DNA of 64,000 nt from Alphaproteobacteria bacterium (GCA_015062535.1 SUUK01000001.1:195917-259916); one strand, 5' to 3'. Positions 52,691 through 62,664 are shown, counted from the stretch's first letter. Notes: a model not told the origin generated them from the sequence alone. Translations and numbers: made by a program.

Positions 52691-55600
52691 TGTTTTCTGC
52701 GACCTTCATCAAGCGCCCTAGATTTTCTTTTGTAATATCTATAGTTATATCGTTAATTGGTATCATAGCTTTATTTAAGCTTCCAATTGCCTTATATCCA
52801 GAGGTAACACCTCCACAAATAACGGTTTCTGCCCTATATCCAGGAGCATCAGCCGAAGTTATTGCCAAAACTGTAGGTATACCTTTAGAAGAAGAAATTA
52901 ACGGTGTAGAAGATATGCTATATATGAACTCAAGTTCAGAAGACTCAGCATATACATTAAATGTTACCTTCAAAACCGGTACTAATCCAGACATGGCACA
53001 AGTAAAAGTGCAAAACCGCATTCAACAAGCTTCATCAAAACTACCCGAAGAAGTAACACGTCAAGGTGTAACAGTCAAACGTCAATCTGCTAATATCTTG
53101 GGCTATGTAGACTTTTCATCTCCCAATAATACATTATCAGAGCAAGAAATTGCAAACTACGTTTTTAATAATGTTGAAAAAACTTTAGCCAAAATCTCAG
53201 GTGTTGGTGCTGTTGATGTATATAGTTCAAAACTTGCCATGCGCATATGGTTAAATGCAGATAAAATGGCTTCCTTAAAAATAACTGCAAATGATGTAAG
53301 AAATGCTGTTTCTTCTCAAAACTACCAGCCATCATTAGGTAAAGTTGGCGCATCCCCAACGTCAAAAACAACTCCTTTAGTATATGCACTTCAAACAACA
53401 GGTCGCTTAAACACTCCAGAAGAGTTTGGAGAAATAATCATAAGAACAGACAAAAATGGTAGTGTTGTTCACCTAAAAGATATTGCAACAGTTGAAATAG
53501 GGCAAGAAGAATATGCATTTGCAGGCCTATATAATGGAAAAACATCTGTTCCAATGGCAATATCCCTATCATCAGGGGCTAATGCTGTAGAAACTATGGA
53601 AACAGTTAAGAAAACTTTAGAAGAACTATCAAAAGATTTTCCAGAAGATATGACTTATTTAATAAGCTATGATTCTACAAAATATATTGATGCTTCAATA
53701 GAAGAGGTTGTATTAACTTTAATTATGACATTAATTTTAGTGGTTGCTGTTTGTTATTTCTTTTTGCAAGATTTTAATTCTACCTTAATTCCATCCCTAA
53801 CAATTCCTGTATCCATACTTGGCACGTTTGCAGTAATGCTCGCCTTAGGGTATAGTATTAATATGTTCACACTTTTTGCTCTATTACTTGCCATTGGTGT
53901 CGTAGTAGATGATGCAATTGTAGTTGTAGAACGTGTAATGTATTTAATGCAAAATGAAAATATGTCAGCCAAAAAAGCAACATATACAGCAATGGAAGAA
54001 ATATCCGGCGCTTTGGTTGCAATGTCACTTGTGTTACTTGCTATTTTTGTACCAGTTGGATTTTTAGATGGTATTACAGGCCTAATATATAAGCAATTTT
54101 CCGTAACAATCTCAACAGCAATTTTATTTTCATTACTAAATGCATTAACTCTATCACCAGCACTATGCTCTTTACTCTTAAAAAAACAAACCCCAATCAC
54201 AACAGGATTTTGGTTTAAGGTAAATAATAGCATAAACAAATTAATTCACATCTATTCAATAGCTGTATCATTTGTTGCCAAAAAAATACCTTTAATTTTA
54301 ATAATTTTTACCTTTATATGCCTTGCCTTATATGGTTTATTCAAAACCGCTCAAACCTCTTTTATTCCAGAAGAAGACCAAGGCGTTATGGTTATGAGTT
54401 TGCAACTTCCAGAAGGTGCAACAAAACTAAGAACTCTTTCTCTGATAAACAAAGCCTCCGAAATAATAAAAACCGAAAAAAGTATCGAAGGTATTTCAGA
54501 AGTTATTGGCTTTAGTTTAATGGGCGGACGTGGTGAAAACGTTGGTATGTCTTTTATTATCCTAAAACCATGGAATGAAAGAAAATCAAAAACCGAACAT
54601 TCAACTGCCATCTTAAATCGCTTAAGAGCAAAGCTTCAAGCTCTACCAGAAGCAGAAATTAACTTATTTGAAATGCCTGCAATTCCAGGACTAGGAACAG
54701 CAGGAGGATTAGATATAAGACTGCAATCTCGTCTTGAAATCAATTACCAAAAGCTAGATGCAGCCTTACAAGGATTTTTAGGCAATATAAATCAGTTGCC
54801 AGAAATAGCATATGCTTATACTACCTTTACATCCAAAACTCCAAATATATTTGTAGATATTGATAGAACCAAAGCAGAAAGCATGAAAGTTCCATTGTCA
54901 AATATATTTACAACCTTAGAAAGTTATCTCGGTTCTGCATATATCAACGATATAAACCTAGGAACTCAAGTAAACAAAGTAACTATGATGTCAGATTGGA
55001 TGTATAGAGAAACCATAGATAACATAAATCAAATATATGTACCAAACATAAATGGCGATATGGTTCCTCTAAGAGGTCTTGTAGAACTAAATAAAATCTT
55101 AGCACCAAGAATGGTAGAAAGATATAACCAATATCCAGCAGCCTCAATTACAGCCGTTCAAATACCAGGAGTTTCAACAGGATTTGCTATGAAAAAAATC
55201 GAAGAACTTGTATCAAAACTTCCTCATGGATTTAACATAGAATGGTCAACAATGAGCTTCCAAGAAAAACAAAGCTCCGGACAAATAGGATATTTAATTA
55301 TACTTGCAATCACATTTGCGTATTTATTCTTAGTTGCTCAATACGAAAGCTTTATTGTTCCTTTGCCAGTGCTTTTATCTCTGGTAGTAGCAATGCTTGG
55401 GGCAATGCTTGGACTATTTTTCTCCAAATTATCATTAAGTATTTATGCCCAACTAGGTTTAATATTACTTATTGGACTTGCCGCCAAAAATGCTATCCTT
55501 ATCGTTGAATTCGCCAAAACAGAACGAGAAAAAAGAAAAACTATTGTAAACTCAGCTATTCTTGGTTTAAGAGAGCGCTTTCGTGCAGTTTTAATGACCG

Positions 55601-55788
55601 CTTTTTCATTTATCTTAGGTGTATGGCCAATGGTAATAGCATCAGGAGCAGCCGCCGAAAGCAGAAGAGCTTTAGGAGTACCTGTATTTTGGGGAATGAT
55701 AGCAACCACAACAATTGGTATGTTCATAATTCCGCTAATGTATGTCTTGGTACAAACAATATTTGAAAATTACAAAAAGCGAAAATAA
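52690..55788 (+). CDS. RND multidrug efflux transporter (AcrB/HAE1 type)
   Basis: The 1032-residue pump has the two-fold RND plan: span 1 with [20 protein letters not shown], large periplasmic porter loops ([20 protein letters not shown]), and the proton-relay helix 4 with [14 protein letters not shown] (two adjacent Asp). It then repeats with [19 protein letters not shown] in helix 10 (Lys) and a C-terminal span. It should export hydrophobic compounds by proton antiport. No TolC-type gene is in the operon, so an outer-membrane partner must be supplied from elsewhere. Confidence 0.96.
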   Translation: MFSATFIKRPRFSFVISIVISLIGIIALFKLPIALYPEVTPPQITVSALYPGASAEVIAKTVGIPLEEEINGVEDMLYMNSSSEDSAYTLNVTFKTGTNPDMAQVKVQNRIQQASSKLPEEVTRQGVTVKRQSANILGYVDFSSPNNTLSEQEIANYVFNNVEKTLAKISGVGAVDVYSSKLAMRIWLNADKMASLKITANDVRNAVSSQNYQPSLGKVGASPTSKTTPLVYALQTTGRLNTPEEFGEIIIRTDKNGSVVHLKDIATVEIGQEEYAFAGLYNGKTSVPMAISLSSGANAVETMETVKKTLEELSKDFPEDMTYLISYDSTKYIDASIEEVVLTLIMTLILVVAVCYFFLQDFNSTLIPSLTIPVSILGTFAVMLALGYSINMFTLFALLLAIGVVVDDAIVVVERVMYLMQNENMSAKKATYTAMEEISGALVAMSLVLLAIFVPVGFLDGITGLIYKQFSVTISTAILFSLLNALTLSPALCSLLLKKQTPITTGFWFKVNNSINKLIHIYSIAVSFVAKKIPLILIIFTFICLALYGLFKTAQTSFIPEEDQGVMVMSLQLPEGATKLRTLSLINKASEIIKTEKSIEGISEVIGFSLMGGRGENVGMSFIILKPWNERKSKTEHSTAILNRLRAKLQALPEAEINLFEMPAIPGLGTAGGLDIRLQSRLEINYQKLDAALQGFLGNINQLPEIAYAYTTFTSKTPNIFVDIDRTKAESMKVPLSNIFTTLESYLGSAYINDINLGTQVNKVTMMSDWMYRETIDNINQIYVPNINGDMVPLRGLVELNKILAPRMVERYNQYPAASITAVQIPGVSTGFAMKKIEELVSKLPHGFNIEWSTMSFQEKQSSGQIGYLIILAITFAYLFLVAQYESFIVPLPVLLSLVVAMLGAMLGLFFSKLSLSIYAQLGLILLIGLAAKNAILIVEFAKTEREKRKTIVNSAILGLRERFRAVLMTAFSFILGVWPMVIASGAAAESRRALGVPVFWGMIATTTIGMFIIPLMYVLVQTIFENYKKRK

Positions 55789-55789
55789 A

Positions 55790-55818
55790 AAAGGGGCTCA
55801 AAGCTCCTTTTTTTTAAC
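55790..55818 (+). terminator. Terminator of the RND operon
   Basis: AAGGGGCT and AGCTCCTT pair (one G-T) around CAA, followed by eight Ts. Confidence 0.8.
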
Positions 55819-55890
55819 AAAAACTAAAAAATTTAGTAGAAAATTAAAAAAAATAAGTTAGATTACCTAAAGTTTTTAAAAGGATATGCT

Positions 55891-57273
55891 ATGATACAAG
55901 ATATGACCAAGGGTAATCCCTTAAAATTAATTATACTATTTTCTTTACCAATCTTAATTGGAAATATATTCCAACAACTATACCAATTAGCTGATATCTT
56001 TATCGTAGGAAGATTGCTAGGAGAAAATGCTTTAGCCGCTGTTGGTGCATCTGCTCCAATATTTTTCACATTTCTTATTGTTGCTTTTAGCTTTACAGGT
56101 GGATTAACAGCTATCACAGCCCAACGTTTCGGAGCAGGGGACTTTGATGGTGTTAGAAGTTCTGTAACTCACTCAATAAGAGCAAGCTTCGTCTTAAGCA
56201 CTCTCTTAACTATTTTATTATTAGCAATCCTAAAACCTTTATTAAGAGTACTAAATACCCCAGAATCTATCTTTAATGACTCTTATAATTTTATATTAAT
56301 ACTTGGCTTAGGGTTAATACTTATCATTTTCTCCAATCTTTTATTTGGATTTATAAGAGCACTCGGAGATAGTAGAACTCCTCTATATTTCTTTGTTTTT
56401 ACCACAACCCTAAACATTATATTTAACTACCTATTTATAAAATACCTAAAATTTGGGGTTATTGGTTCTGCATTAGGAACAGTTCTTGCAATAGCAATAT
56501 CTGTAGTAGTTTGCATAATTTATATCATAAAAAACTATCCAATTTTGCGTATATCAAAATATGATTGGAAATATAATCCAACCTTTATGAAAGAGCACTT
56601 AAACATTGCAATTCCAATGTCATTACAATTTTCTATATTGTCATTTAGTATAATGATAATCCAAGCCGTATGTAATTCATTTGGTGAAAAAATCATTGTA
56701 GGATTTACAATAGCTCTTCGCATTGAACAACTTGCAACTCAGCCACTTCTTGCTATCGGAATAGCAGTTGCCACATATGTTGCTCAAAACTATGGAGCAG
56801 GGCGAATTTCTAGAATAAGAGAAGGTGTAAAAAAATCTATCATAACCTCATTTATAATAAGCCTTGTAATGAGTGCAAGCGTGTTTATTTTTGGCAAAAA
56901 TTTAATAGGAACTTTTCTTGAAAATCCAGATCCTTTTATCATCAACGTTGGTACATCATATTTATCAATCAGCATCATGTTCTATTTCTTTTTAGGTTCA
57001 ATTTTTATTTTCCGCAATGCTCTTCAAAGTATGGGAAAAGCTATATATCCTCTAATATCTGGTATTGTCGAATTAATAATAAGATCATTTGCCGCTATAA
57101 TCTTAGCATCTCACATTGGTTACACAGGTATCTACTATGCAGGACCACTTGCATGGTTAGGCGGAGCAATGGTCGTTATATTTGGTTACTATAAATACGT
57201 ATACAAAAGAAGCGAAAAAGATATAAAACAAGAATATCGAATGATTTATCAAAAAATGAAAACCGAACGTTAA
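55891..57273 (+). CDS. MATE-family efflux transporter
   Basis: The 460-residue protein has 12 spans in two similar halves. The N-terminal half begins PLKLIILFSLPILIGNIFQQ then LYQLADIFIVGRLLGENALA, and the second half repeats it (IPMSLQFSILSFSIMIIQAV). It matches the MepA/NorM type of multidrug/Na+ or H+ antiporters. AAGGAT precedes the ATG. With the RND operon next door this is an efflux cluster, but the MATE gene has its own start after a terminator. Confidence 0.95.
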   Translation: MIQDMTKGNPLKLIILFSLPILIGNIFQQLYQLADIFIVGRLLGENALAAVGASAPIFFTFLIVAFSFTGGLTAITAQRFGAGDFDGVRSSVTHSIRASFVLSTLLTILLLAILKPLLRVLNTPESIFNDSYNFILILGLGLILIIFSNLLFGFIRALGDSRTPLYFFVFTTTLNIIFNYLFIKYLKFGVIGSALGTVLAIAISVVVCIIYIIKNYPILRISKYDWKYNPTFMKEHLNIAIPMSLQFSILSFSIMIIQAVCNSFGEKIIVGFTIALRIEQLATQPLLAIGIAVATYVAQNYGAGRISRIREGVKKSIITSFIISLVMSASVFIFGKNLIGTFLENPDPFIINVGTSYLSISIMFYFFLGSIFIFRNALQSMGKAIYPLISGIVELIIRSFAAIILASHIGYTGIYYAGPLAWLGGAMVVIFGYYKYVYKRSEKDIKQEYRMIYQKMKTER

Positions 57274-57285
57274 CTTAAACAAAAC

Positions 57286-57314
57286 TTGACAAATAAAAAA
57301 CTTTTTGTTAATTT
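57286..57314 (+). promoter_or_regulatory. Promoter of the orphan gene at 57353
   Basis: TTGACA, 17 bases and TAATTT, then TGCCCTCTA and an A/T leader with no Shine-Dalgarno sequence. TAATTTTG also fits the Bacteroidota TAnnTTTG consensus. Confidence 0.55.
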
Positions 57315-57352
57315 TGCCCTCTAAAATAAATTATTAATTATATCTATTACAT

Positions 57353-57685
57353 ATGGCAACAAAATTATTGTTTAAATTAAGACAAGTGTACTTGCGATTT
57401 AAATCGTACTATCCCAAACACTGGTCAGAAGAAGTTATGTACAACAAAGGAAAAGAGATATGGAAAGCTTTTGACGATGCTCCCATTGATAAGAAAACGC
57501 TTAACGATTTCCAAAAACTAGCTCTATCCTTAGATGGAAAACTTCTGTATTCTCTTCAGCTCTATCTAGAAACAAAAATTGAAGAACTAACTAACGATTT
57601 TTGCGAACATGAAACACTGCGAGAAGAACAAACAAGACTTGCATTAAAGAACTACTATCAGTCGTATTTTAATGCAATCAGCTAA
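57353..57685 (+). CDS. Small orphan helical protein, no Shine-Dalgarno site
   Basis: The 110-residue protein is basic at the N-terminus (LLFKLRQVYLRFKSYYPKHW) and otherwise helical (IDKKTLNDFQKLALSLDGKL). It has no signal or span and no family that I recognise. It has its own promoter, a 38-base leader ending TTACAT-ATG and a perfect terminator straight after the stop. Codon use (CTC, CTG, CTT for Leu) differs by eye from the TTA/CTA-rich neighbours. Confidence 0.7.
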   Translation: MATKLLFKLRQVYLRFKSYYPKHWSEEVMYNKGKEIWKAFDDAPIDKKTLNDFQKLALSLDGKLLYSLQLYLETKIEELTNDFCEHETLREEQTRLALKNYYQSYFNAIS

Positions 57686-57690
57686 AAAAA

Positions 57691-57713
57691 GCCTCCGTTT
57701 GGAGGCTCTTTTT
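57691..57713. terminator. Bidirectional terminator between the 57353 gene and rnhA
   Basis: GCCTCC-GTTT-GGAGGC is a perfect stem with an A-run before and a T-run after. Confidence 0.88.
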
Positions 57714-58153
57714 TAATTCTTAAACTTACTGGCTTCCGTTCTTGCTAGTTCATCACAACGTTCGTTCTCTTTATGACCAGCATGTCCTTTAACCCACACC
57801 CATCTAATCTCATGCTTTGCTTTTAGTTCATCTAATCTTTGCCAAAGTTCAACATTCTTAACCGGAGTTTTCTTATTAGATGTTTTCCAACCACTTTTTT
57901 TCCAATTAAAAATCCATTTCTCAATTCCATCCATAACATATCGACTATCTGTATAAAGTGTGATGTTACAAGCTTCTTTTAATGCCTCTAATGCACTAAT
58001 AACAGCCGTTAATTCCATTCGGTTATTTGTGGTTTCAGCCTCACCTCCAGAAAGCTCTTTTTCTACATCTCCATATCTCAAAATAGCAGCCCAACCACCA
58101 GCTCCAGGGTTACCCAAACATGCTCCATCAGTAAAAATCTCAATTCTTTTCAT
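57713..58153 (-). CDS. rnhA: Ribonuclease HI
   Basis: RNase HI cuts RNA in RNA-DNA hybrids. The 146-residue enzyme (start at ATG 58153) has the four acidic catalytic residues: Asp in [12 protein letters not shown], Glu in [12 protein letters not shown], Asp in [12 protein letters not shown] and Asp in [22 protein letters not shown] is the conserved His loop. The ATG lies inside the end of the DUF3137 gene (14-base overlap), so the genes are translationally coupled. Confidence 0.97.
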   Translation of the reverse strand: MKRIEIFTDGACLGNPGAGGWAAILRYGDVEKELSGGEAETTNNRMELTAVISALEALKEACNITLYTDSRYVMDGIEKWIFNWKKSGWKTSNKKTPVKNVELWQRLDELKAKHEIRWVWVKGHAGHKENERCDELARTEASKFKN

Positions 58154-59087
58154 TTCTGCCACCATTTTTTAATTCAAGTAAATCAATTATCGAAAAAATA
58201 CTATAAAATTGATAAATAACATTTTGCACCCTATGATACCCTAAAGTTGAACTAAATAAACTAGTCGTTTCAAACAAATTTTTATATGTAGGAATTGCAA
58301 TAAATAACTTATTATCAAAGAAACTAAACTCGATACCACTACCTTTAAAAAGTTTTTTAATTTTTAACATCTGCTCCATTAACATAGGTGTTAAAACATA
58401 TCTGGCTTCAATTTGGTCTGTTGCTTTAACTTTCCACTCTTTTGAAAATACAACATCTTCCAAATTAACATCTACTTTTTTACCTTTAACACAAGAAAAA
58501 GTATTATTAATAATATTATTAGAATAAACTACAGTTTTTCCCTTAAATTTTTTATTAAAATCAAATAAAATAAATATACCATTAAAAATAGTTTTTGCTC
58601 TCTTTCCTGTTCCTCTAATTAATTTATGTTCTGATACATTAATATTTACTCCGTCATAACTCCCCTTAAAACAATCATCAATCTCTTCAAAATCAAAATT
58701 TGGGAATAATTCACTGTTATTAATACAGCTGTAATGTATATCACTTCTACCATATTTCATATCACCAAAAAATGATAATATTTTATCCATAACAGCCTGT
58801 TTTGTTACTTTTAAAAAACTTTTATATATTCCAAGCAAAATAATCACAAAAAGTCCAAAAACAAAAAATAGAGCATCTTCTTCACCATCAGTATATATAC
58901 CATCTCTACTAAAAAAACTATTTAATAAACCATACACAAACATACCAACAATTGCCAAAGTTATAAAAATCAACAATTGTTTTTTTCTAGTTTTTTCTAA
59001 TTCTTTATAATCATCTATTAGATTTTGATTATAAAAATCACGAAACTTCTCTCTAATCTCTAATAATTGCTTATCAACTATTTGCAT
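58140..59087 (-). CDS. DUF3137-like membrane protein
   Basis: The 315-residue protein starts at ATG 59087 (AAGGGA upstream). It has a cytoplasmic coiled-coil N-terminus ([20 protein letters not shown]), two spans (about residues 45-65 and 75-95), and a large soluble domain with [20 protein letters not shown] and a KDxxF-like [10 protein letters not shown] preceding it, in the manner of DUF3137. Its function is unknown. The start overlaps the stop of the AlbA-type gene (TAATG) and the end overlaps rnhA. Confidence 0.72.
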   Translation of the reverse strand: MQIVDKQLLEIREKFRDFYNQNLIDDYKELEKTRKKQLLIFITLAIVGMFVYGLLNSFFSRDGIYTDGEEDALFFVFGLFVIILLGIYKSFLKVTKQAVMDKILSFFGDMKYGRSDIHYSCINNSELFPNFDFEEIDDCFKGSYDGVNINVSEHKLIRGTGKRAKTIFNGIFILFDFNKKFKGKTVVYSNNIINNTFSCVKGKKVDVNLEDVVFSKEWKVKATDQIEARYVLTPMLMEQMLKIKKLFKGSGIEFSFFDNKLFIAIPTYKNLFETTSLFSSTLGYHRVQNVIYQFYSIFSIIDLLELKNGGRNEKN

Positions 59088-60154
59088 TAAAATTCCCTTT
59101 TTAGATAACAAGAAAAGAACTCGTTTGTAAGCACTTCTAAATCAGCATTTTTACGCAAAGCTTGTGCTACAAATGACCTTAAGTCATTTTTTGTAACATA
59201 TATTCTAAAGCTTTTAGGAACACTTCCTTCCGCTCCAATCACACCTTCCATCAAAAAGTCTTCTGTAATATCATCATAAAATCTAATTTCGGCCTTTGCA
59301 CAACTAAACAATGCACGAGGCGGAACTCTCATCTCTAAAGGTGTAATAAGATTAATTGAATTATGTTCTGATGCTAAATTATCAAGTTGCGAATCATAAT
59401 AGAAATTAACTTTATTCTTATCACCACCAACACTCAAAGTATTGCACGATAAAAATACTTCTTTAGCAATTGCATTTGAGTTGTTTTCTGCAAGAAGTGA
59501 AAATCTAACTTTAACTACATTTTCTTTCTTTTTTGTTTTTTTAACAGGCCTAAAAATATCTTCCTCATTTTCTTTAGCAACCTCAATCATTTTATTATTA
59601 ATAACCATGTCAATATTTGGTTGAGGACGTTTACCAAACATCCCCGCAATAACAGAATAGGGCGCTGGTACATTGTTAGAACCAGACCTAATATAAATCT
59701 GACTTCCTGCCGTTGTCATAAGTGGCGCAATATCAGATTTAGGAATATAAGTTGCTAAAATTCCATCACCATTCTTATCACTACATATGATATGGTTCCT
59801 AACTTTATTATGCGAAGGAATAGTGCAACCTGATATTGCTCCCTCAAGCCAACTTAAAAATCTATGAACATTTTTAACTTTAACCTTAGCTTGAGCAACA
59901 TCTCCAAGTTCAACATCTCTTGCACACTCTACACCCCAAACTAAAACTCCACCTTCGCTATTACCAAATGCAGAGATAGCTTTTGCTAAATTTCTTCTAT
60001 CATTTTGATGAAGTGCTCTCATTGATTTACCATCAGAAACCGCTTGCTTAAAATCCATAAACAACTCTTCAGTTTGTCTGTTTAATATAAACTCATCAAT
60101 TGCATCTTCGCCAAAATAAATAAGTTTTTCAAAAATATCTTCTGCACGTGACAT
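59087..60154 (-). CDS. AlbA_2/Schlafen-like ATP-binding domain protein
   Basis: The 355-residue protein (start at ATG 60154 with GAGG upstream) carries an AlbA_2 (PF04326) domain: FMDFKQAVSDGKSMRALHQN then AKAISAFGNSEGGVLVWGVE, the E/D-x-K and 'A.aNs.GG.l..GV' motifs. The domain is found in transcriptional regulators and Schlafen-type proteins. Residues 205-355 form a beta-rich C-terminal domain. The stop overlaps the DUF3137 start, so this is the first gene of a tight three-gene operon ending in rnhA. Confidence 0.82.
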   Translation of the reverse strand: MSRAEDIFEKLIYFGEDAIDEFILNRQTEELFMDFKQAVSDGKSMRALHQNDRRNLAKAISAFGNSEGGVLVWGVECARDVELGDVAQAKVKVKNVHRFLSWLEGAISGCTIPSHNKVRNHIICSDKNGDGILATYIPKSDIAPLMTTAGSQIYIRSGSNNVPAPYSVIAGMFGKRPQPNIDMVINNKMIEVAKENEEDIFRPVKKTKKKENVVKVRFSLLAENNSNAIAKEVFLSCNTLSVGGDKNKVNFYYDSQLDNLASEHNSINLITPLEMRVPPRALFSCAKAEIRFYDDITEDFLMEGVIGAEGSVPKSFRIYVTKNDLRSFVAQALRKNADLEVLTNEFFSCYLKREF

Positions 60155-60235
60155 ATTAGGCCTCAAACATTGTTATAATTATATACTTAAGTATAAACAA
60201 AATATTCTTAACATTTCTCTAACACCAAATAAAAA

Positions 60236-60260
60236 AGGAGAGGAAAACCTCTCCTAAAAT
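60236..60260 (-). terminator. Terminator of lemA
   Basis: AGGAGAGG-AAAA-CCTCTCCT is a perfect 8-bp stem; on the minus strand it is followed by TTTTTT. Confidence 0.82.
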
Positions 60261-60278
60261 TTCTCATAAAATTATTTT

Positions 60279-60827
60279 TTATTTTAAATATTCATCAACA
60301 TTAATTGCTTCTTTTGCTTTTTCTTCTGCTTCAAAAAAAGGATATTCATCTTTTAATCCAATCATCATGGCAATCAAAGAAGAGGGGAATATTTCAAGGG
60401 CATTCTTATACTCTTTTACTGCAGAATTATAAAATCTACGAGCAGCCGCAATATGCTCCTCAACATCAATCATACCTTCTTGAGCTGTAACAACTGCTTT
60501 ATCAGATTTAAGTTCTGGATAAGCCTCGGCTCTAGCATAAAAAGTATGCATCAAATCACTTAACTTATTTTCCGCCATAAACTTTTCATTATAGTTAGAT
60601 GCTTTTAATGCATTTTCTCTAACTTTAGCAACTTCATCAAAAATATTTTTTTCATGCTCCATATATTTAGCTGCAGCTTTTAATAAATTAGGAATTAAAT
60701 CCAATCTTTTCTTTAATTGTACTTCAATACCAGCAAGAGACTCTTTTAAGTTGTTCTTCTTTTTTATTAAAGAAACATACATAAAATAAATAACAACAGC
60801 AAGTCCAAGTAAAACATACAATACCAT
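60279..60827 (-). CDS. lemA: LemA family protein
   Basis: The 182-residue protein has one N-terminal span (residues 2-18) and then the LemA helical bundle: LIKKKNNLKESLAGIEVQLK, RLDLIPNLLKAAAKYMEHEK and HIAAARRFYNSAVKEYKNAL, followed by PSSLIA. All segments are characteristic and the length is normal. LemA proteins are membrane-bound with an unclear role, sometimes with the TPM/YgcG proteins. AGGAG precedes the ATG. It is separate from the AlbA operon. Confidence 0.95.
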   Translation of the reverse strand: MVLYVLLGLAVVIYFMYVSLIKKKNNLKESLAGIEVQLKKRLDLIPNLLKAAAKYMEHEKNIFDEVAKVRENALKASNYNEKFMAENKLSDLMHTFYARAEAYPELKSDKAVVTAQEGMIDVEEHIAAARRFYNSAVKEYKNALEIFPSSLIAMMIGLKDEYPFFEAEEKAKEAINVDEYLK

Positions 60828-60919
60828 AACAAATCTCCTAACAAATAATTTTTTATTACTCTATCCAATAAAACTTAAATTTAAGTAAACAAAAAATTTG
60901 TCTTTTTTGTACATTTTAC

Positions 60920-60949
60920 TTGCAATTCAAATTTTATTATTTATACTTC
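60920..60949 (+). promoter_or_regulatory. Promoter of the orphan lipoprotein at 60992
   Basis: TTGCAA, 18 bases and TACTTC (or 17 bases and ATACTT), then CCACTGATAAATG and an A/T leader without a Shine-Dalgarno sequence. Confidence 0.4.
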
Positions 60950-60991
60950 CCACTGATAAATGAATTATTATAAATAAAAAAAATATCTGTT

Positions 60992-61693
60992 ATGAAAAAA
61001 ATTATTTTGGCAATACTTGTGGTTTTTCTAGCCATAAGTTGCAATAACACTCCCAAAGAAGAGGTGTTATACGAAAATCTTTCATCTTTCTACCAAAAAG
61101 AAGATTCTAAAGTTCTCATTGGTGTAAAAGATGTAACGACTAACGAAGTTATACTTCCCGCAAAAGAGCTTTCCAAAATTGATGCTGATGACTATATAAT
61201 CCGAACTTTTGACAACAAAGGACGAGTAAAAGTCTACAATCACCAGGGAACAAGTATCGGCGGTATGTCTTTTGATAGTTTTGTAAAAATTAAAATGAGC
61301 GAAGAAGGTTTTTACTATATCGGTGTAAATTATGATAAAAAGCATTTTTACTACCCTCAAACTAAGACTTTCATTACCCCAATTCACTTTTACCAAAACT
61401 CCAACACAAAGTGTCTTATCACTTTAGATGATGTATATTTCTACGATCACTCTGGAAATCGTTTAGGCAAAATTACATCATCAAAAGTCCTTTATTTGCT
61501 TGAAACAAAAGACAAAACAACAGGAAACTTCTACATTGTAACAAATGATGCAAATAATGTTAAAAAGATTTTAGACTCCACTCTTAAAGAAATAAAAACT
61601 CTAAATAAAAAAGAGTGGATCAAATTCGAAAAAACATTACTAAACTCTCAAGGCTTAACTAATTTCAATTATGCAATAGTTGATGAAATTTAA
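60992..61693 (+). CDS. Orphan lipoprotein with beta-repeat body, no Shine-Dalgarno site
   Basis: The 233-residue protein has a lipoprotein signal (MKKIILAILVVFLAISC, Cys at residue 17). The mature part, beginning NNTPKEEV, is a series of beta strands with x-D-x-x-G turns (FDNKGRVKVYNHQG, FYDHSGNRLGKI) like those of the 13018 protein. No family is recognised. The leader lacks a ribosome site and ends TCTGTT-ATG, as at 13018 (TCTGTTT-ATG). A terminator follows at once. Confidence 0.75.
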   Translation: MKKIILAILVVFLAISCNNTPKEEVLYENLSSFYQKEDSKVLIGVKDVTTNEVILPAKELSKIDADDYIIRTFDNKGRVKVYNHQGTSIGGMSFDSFVKIKMSEEGFYYIGVNYDKKHFYYPQTKTFITPIHFYQNSNTKCLITLDDVYFYDHSGNRLGKITSSKVLYLLETKDKTTGNFYIVTNDANNVKKILDSTLKEIKTLNKKEWIKFEKTLLNSQGLTNFNYAIVDEI

Positions 61694-61704
61694 GCTTTCA
61701 AATT

Positions 61705-61736
61705 AAAGACCGGTAATTTATCGGTCTTTTTTTTTA
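61705..61736 (+). terminator. Terminator of the 60992 lipoprotein
   Basis: AAAGACCG and CGGTCTTT pair around GTAATTTAT, followed by a long T-run. Confidence 0.85.
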
Positions 61737-61765
61737 TTGATTTTTTTTAAAAATTATATTACATT
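61737..61765 (+). promoter_or_regulatory. Promoter of the orphan gene at 61808
   Basis: TTGATT, 17 bases and TACATT, followed by ACCTCTG. The leader of 42 bases is A/T-rich with no ribosome site. Confidence 0.45.
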
Positions 61766-61807
61766 ACCTCTGTTTTTGTATTATTAATCGTTAAATATGT
61801 TATTATT

Positions 61808-62023
61808 ATGAGCAAAAAAGTATCTTTCACTGTTGGAGCCACACTTGATGGTCCTGTAACTGTAGAGCATATCGTTGAAACAGATGAAAAGCTCGTCAAC
61901 AAAAAAAAGGAAGTGACTGTAAAAACAAGAAGCCGGAGCCTCATTTCCAAAGAAAAAAACACTGGTAAAAGAACTTGTGGTCATTCTCAAAAAGATGCAA
62001 GATTAAGAAAGAAAAATTCTTAA
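61808..62023 (+). CDS. Small basic orphan protein, no Shine-Dalgarno site
   Basis: The 71-residue protein is strongly basic (KKSKK-, KKKEVTVKTRSRS and RLRKKNS stretches) with one Cys (TCGHSQ). It has an N-terminal pair of strands (SKKVSFTVGATLDGPVTVEH). It could bind nucleic acid or be a small ribosome-associated protein, but I recognise no family. A frame in the reverse direction is also open, but the promoter, leader and ATG context favour this strand. Confidence 0.55.
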   Translation: MSKKVSFTVGATLDGPVTVEHIVETDEKLVNKKKEVTVKTRSRSLISKEKNTGKRTCGHSQKDARLRKKNS

Positions 62024-62068
62024 ATCATGCATATTTCTTAAAAGGCAGAATAATTTACCTTTTTTTTA

Positions 62069-62096
62069 TTAACTAAAGCAACCAAACCATTATGTA
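62069..62096 (+). promoter_or_regulatory. Promoter of the acyl-carrier-like gene
   Basis: TTAACT, 16 bases and TATGTA, followed by ACCTCTAAC; the ACCTCT after the -10 element matches that of the 61808 gene. Confidence 0.4.
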
Positions 62097-62117
62097 ACCT
62101 CTAACAATCTAATTACT

Positions 62118-62522
62118 ATGTCGAGCAAAAAAGACATTCTCAAGGACATAAAAAAGATACTTGAGAATAATTACGGAGTAGAAGACACATCGAAAATAAC
62201 AAATGACACCTCTCTTAGAGATGATCTTGATTTCGATAGTCTTGAAATCTTAGATTTCATACTCACGCTGGAACATCAGTATCAGCTTGATATTGATAGT
62301 TGTGACGTTGCAGAAATTCGCAAAATTTCTGACATTGTGGACTTACTGTTTGAATATATCAATAAAACAGGAAAAGCTACAATTAGCAAAGAAACAACCA
62401 GCAAAGTAGTCAAGGCGCTAGAAAAAGAGTTAAAAGAATTCTCAAAAACAAGCAACAAAACAATGGTTATTGAAATAACCAAAGAAGATGCTGATTTGAC
62501 GTATTCTGTAAAAACTTATTAA
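62118..62522 (+). CDS. Acyl-carrier-protein-like protein with C-terminal extension
   Basis: Residues 1-80 form an ACP four-helix fold: ILKDIKKILENNYGVEDTSK, then DDLDFDSLEILDFILTLEHQ with the DSL phosphopantetheine Ser near residue 39, then LDIDSCDVAEIRKISDIVDL. This closely follows real carrier proteins. Residues 82-134 are an extra domain (KVVKALEKELKEFSKTSNKT) with no ACP counterpart. It is alone, with no synthase or transferase gene nearby, has no Shine-Dalgarno sequence and a strong terminator. It is not the housekeeping acpP, whose motif is usually GADSLD. Confidence 0.78.
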   Translation: MSSKKDILKDIKKILENNYGVEDTSKITNDTSLRDDLDFDSLEILDFILTLEHQYQLDIDSCDVAEIRKISDIVDLLFEYINKTGKATISKETTSKVVKALEKELKEFSKTSNKTMVIEITKEDADLTYSVKTY

Positions 62523-62531
62523 GCATCAAAA

Positions 62532-62567
62532 AAAGACTGAAAGTAACAACTTCAGTCTTTTTTTATT
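62532..62567 (+). terminator. Terminator of the ACP-like gene
   Basis: AAAGACTGAA and TTCAGTCTTT form a perfect 10-bp stem around AGTAACAAC, followed by a T-run. Confidence 0.88.
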
Positions 62568-62574
62568 TATAAAT

Positions 62575-62664
62575 TGGCGGAGAGAGAGGGATTTGAACCC
62601 CCGGTACGCTCACACGCACAATTGATTTCGAGTCAACCGCATTCGACCACTCTGCCATCTCTCC
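62575..62664 (-). tRNA. tRNA-Ser (CGA)
   Basis: The 90-base gene has a long variable arm, starts GGAGAGA and ends TCTCTCC-G-CCA. The anticodon loop is CTCGAAA, giving CGA. Confidence 0.96.

Noticed and set aside
57309-57316. A true Bacteroidota -7 element (TAnnTTTG) as proof of foreign origin
   Set aside because: TAATTTTG matches, but the spacing equals the ordinary TTGACA-N17 promoter used by native genes such as psd, so it is not decisive; the other class members lack a full TTTG.
61759-61990. Minus-strand frames opposite the 61808 gene
   Set aside because: They are Phe/Ser/Leu-rich reverse complements of the Lys/Glu-rich small protein and have no promoter or ribosome site.
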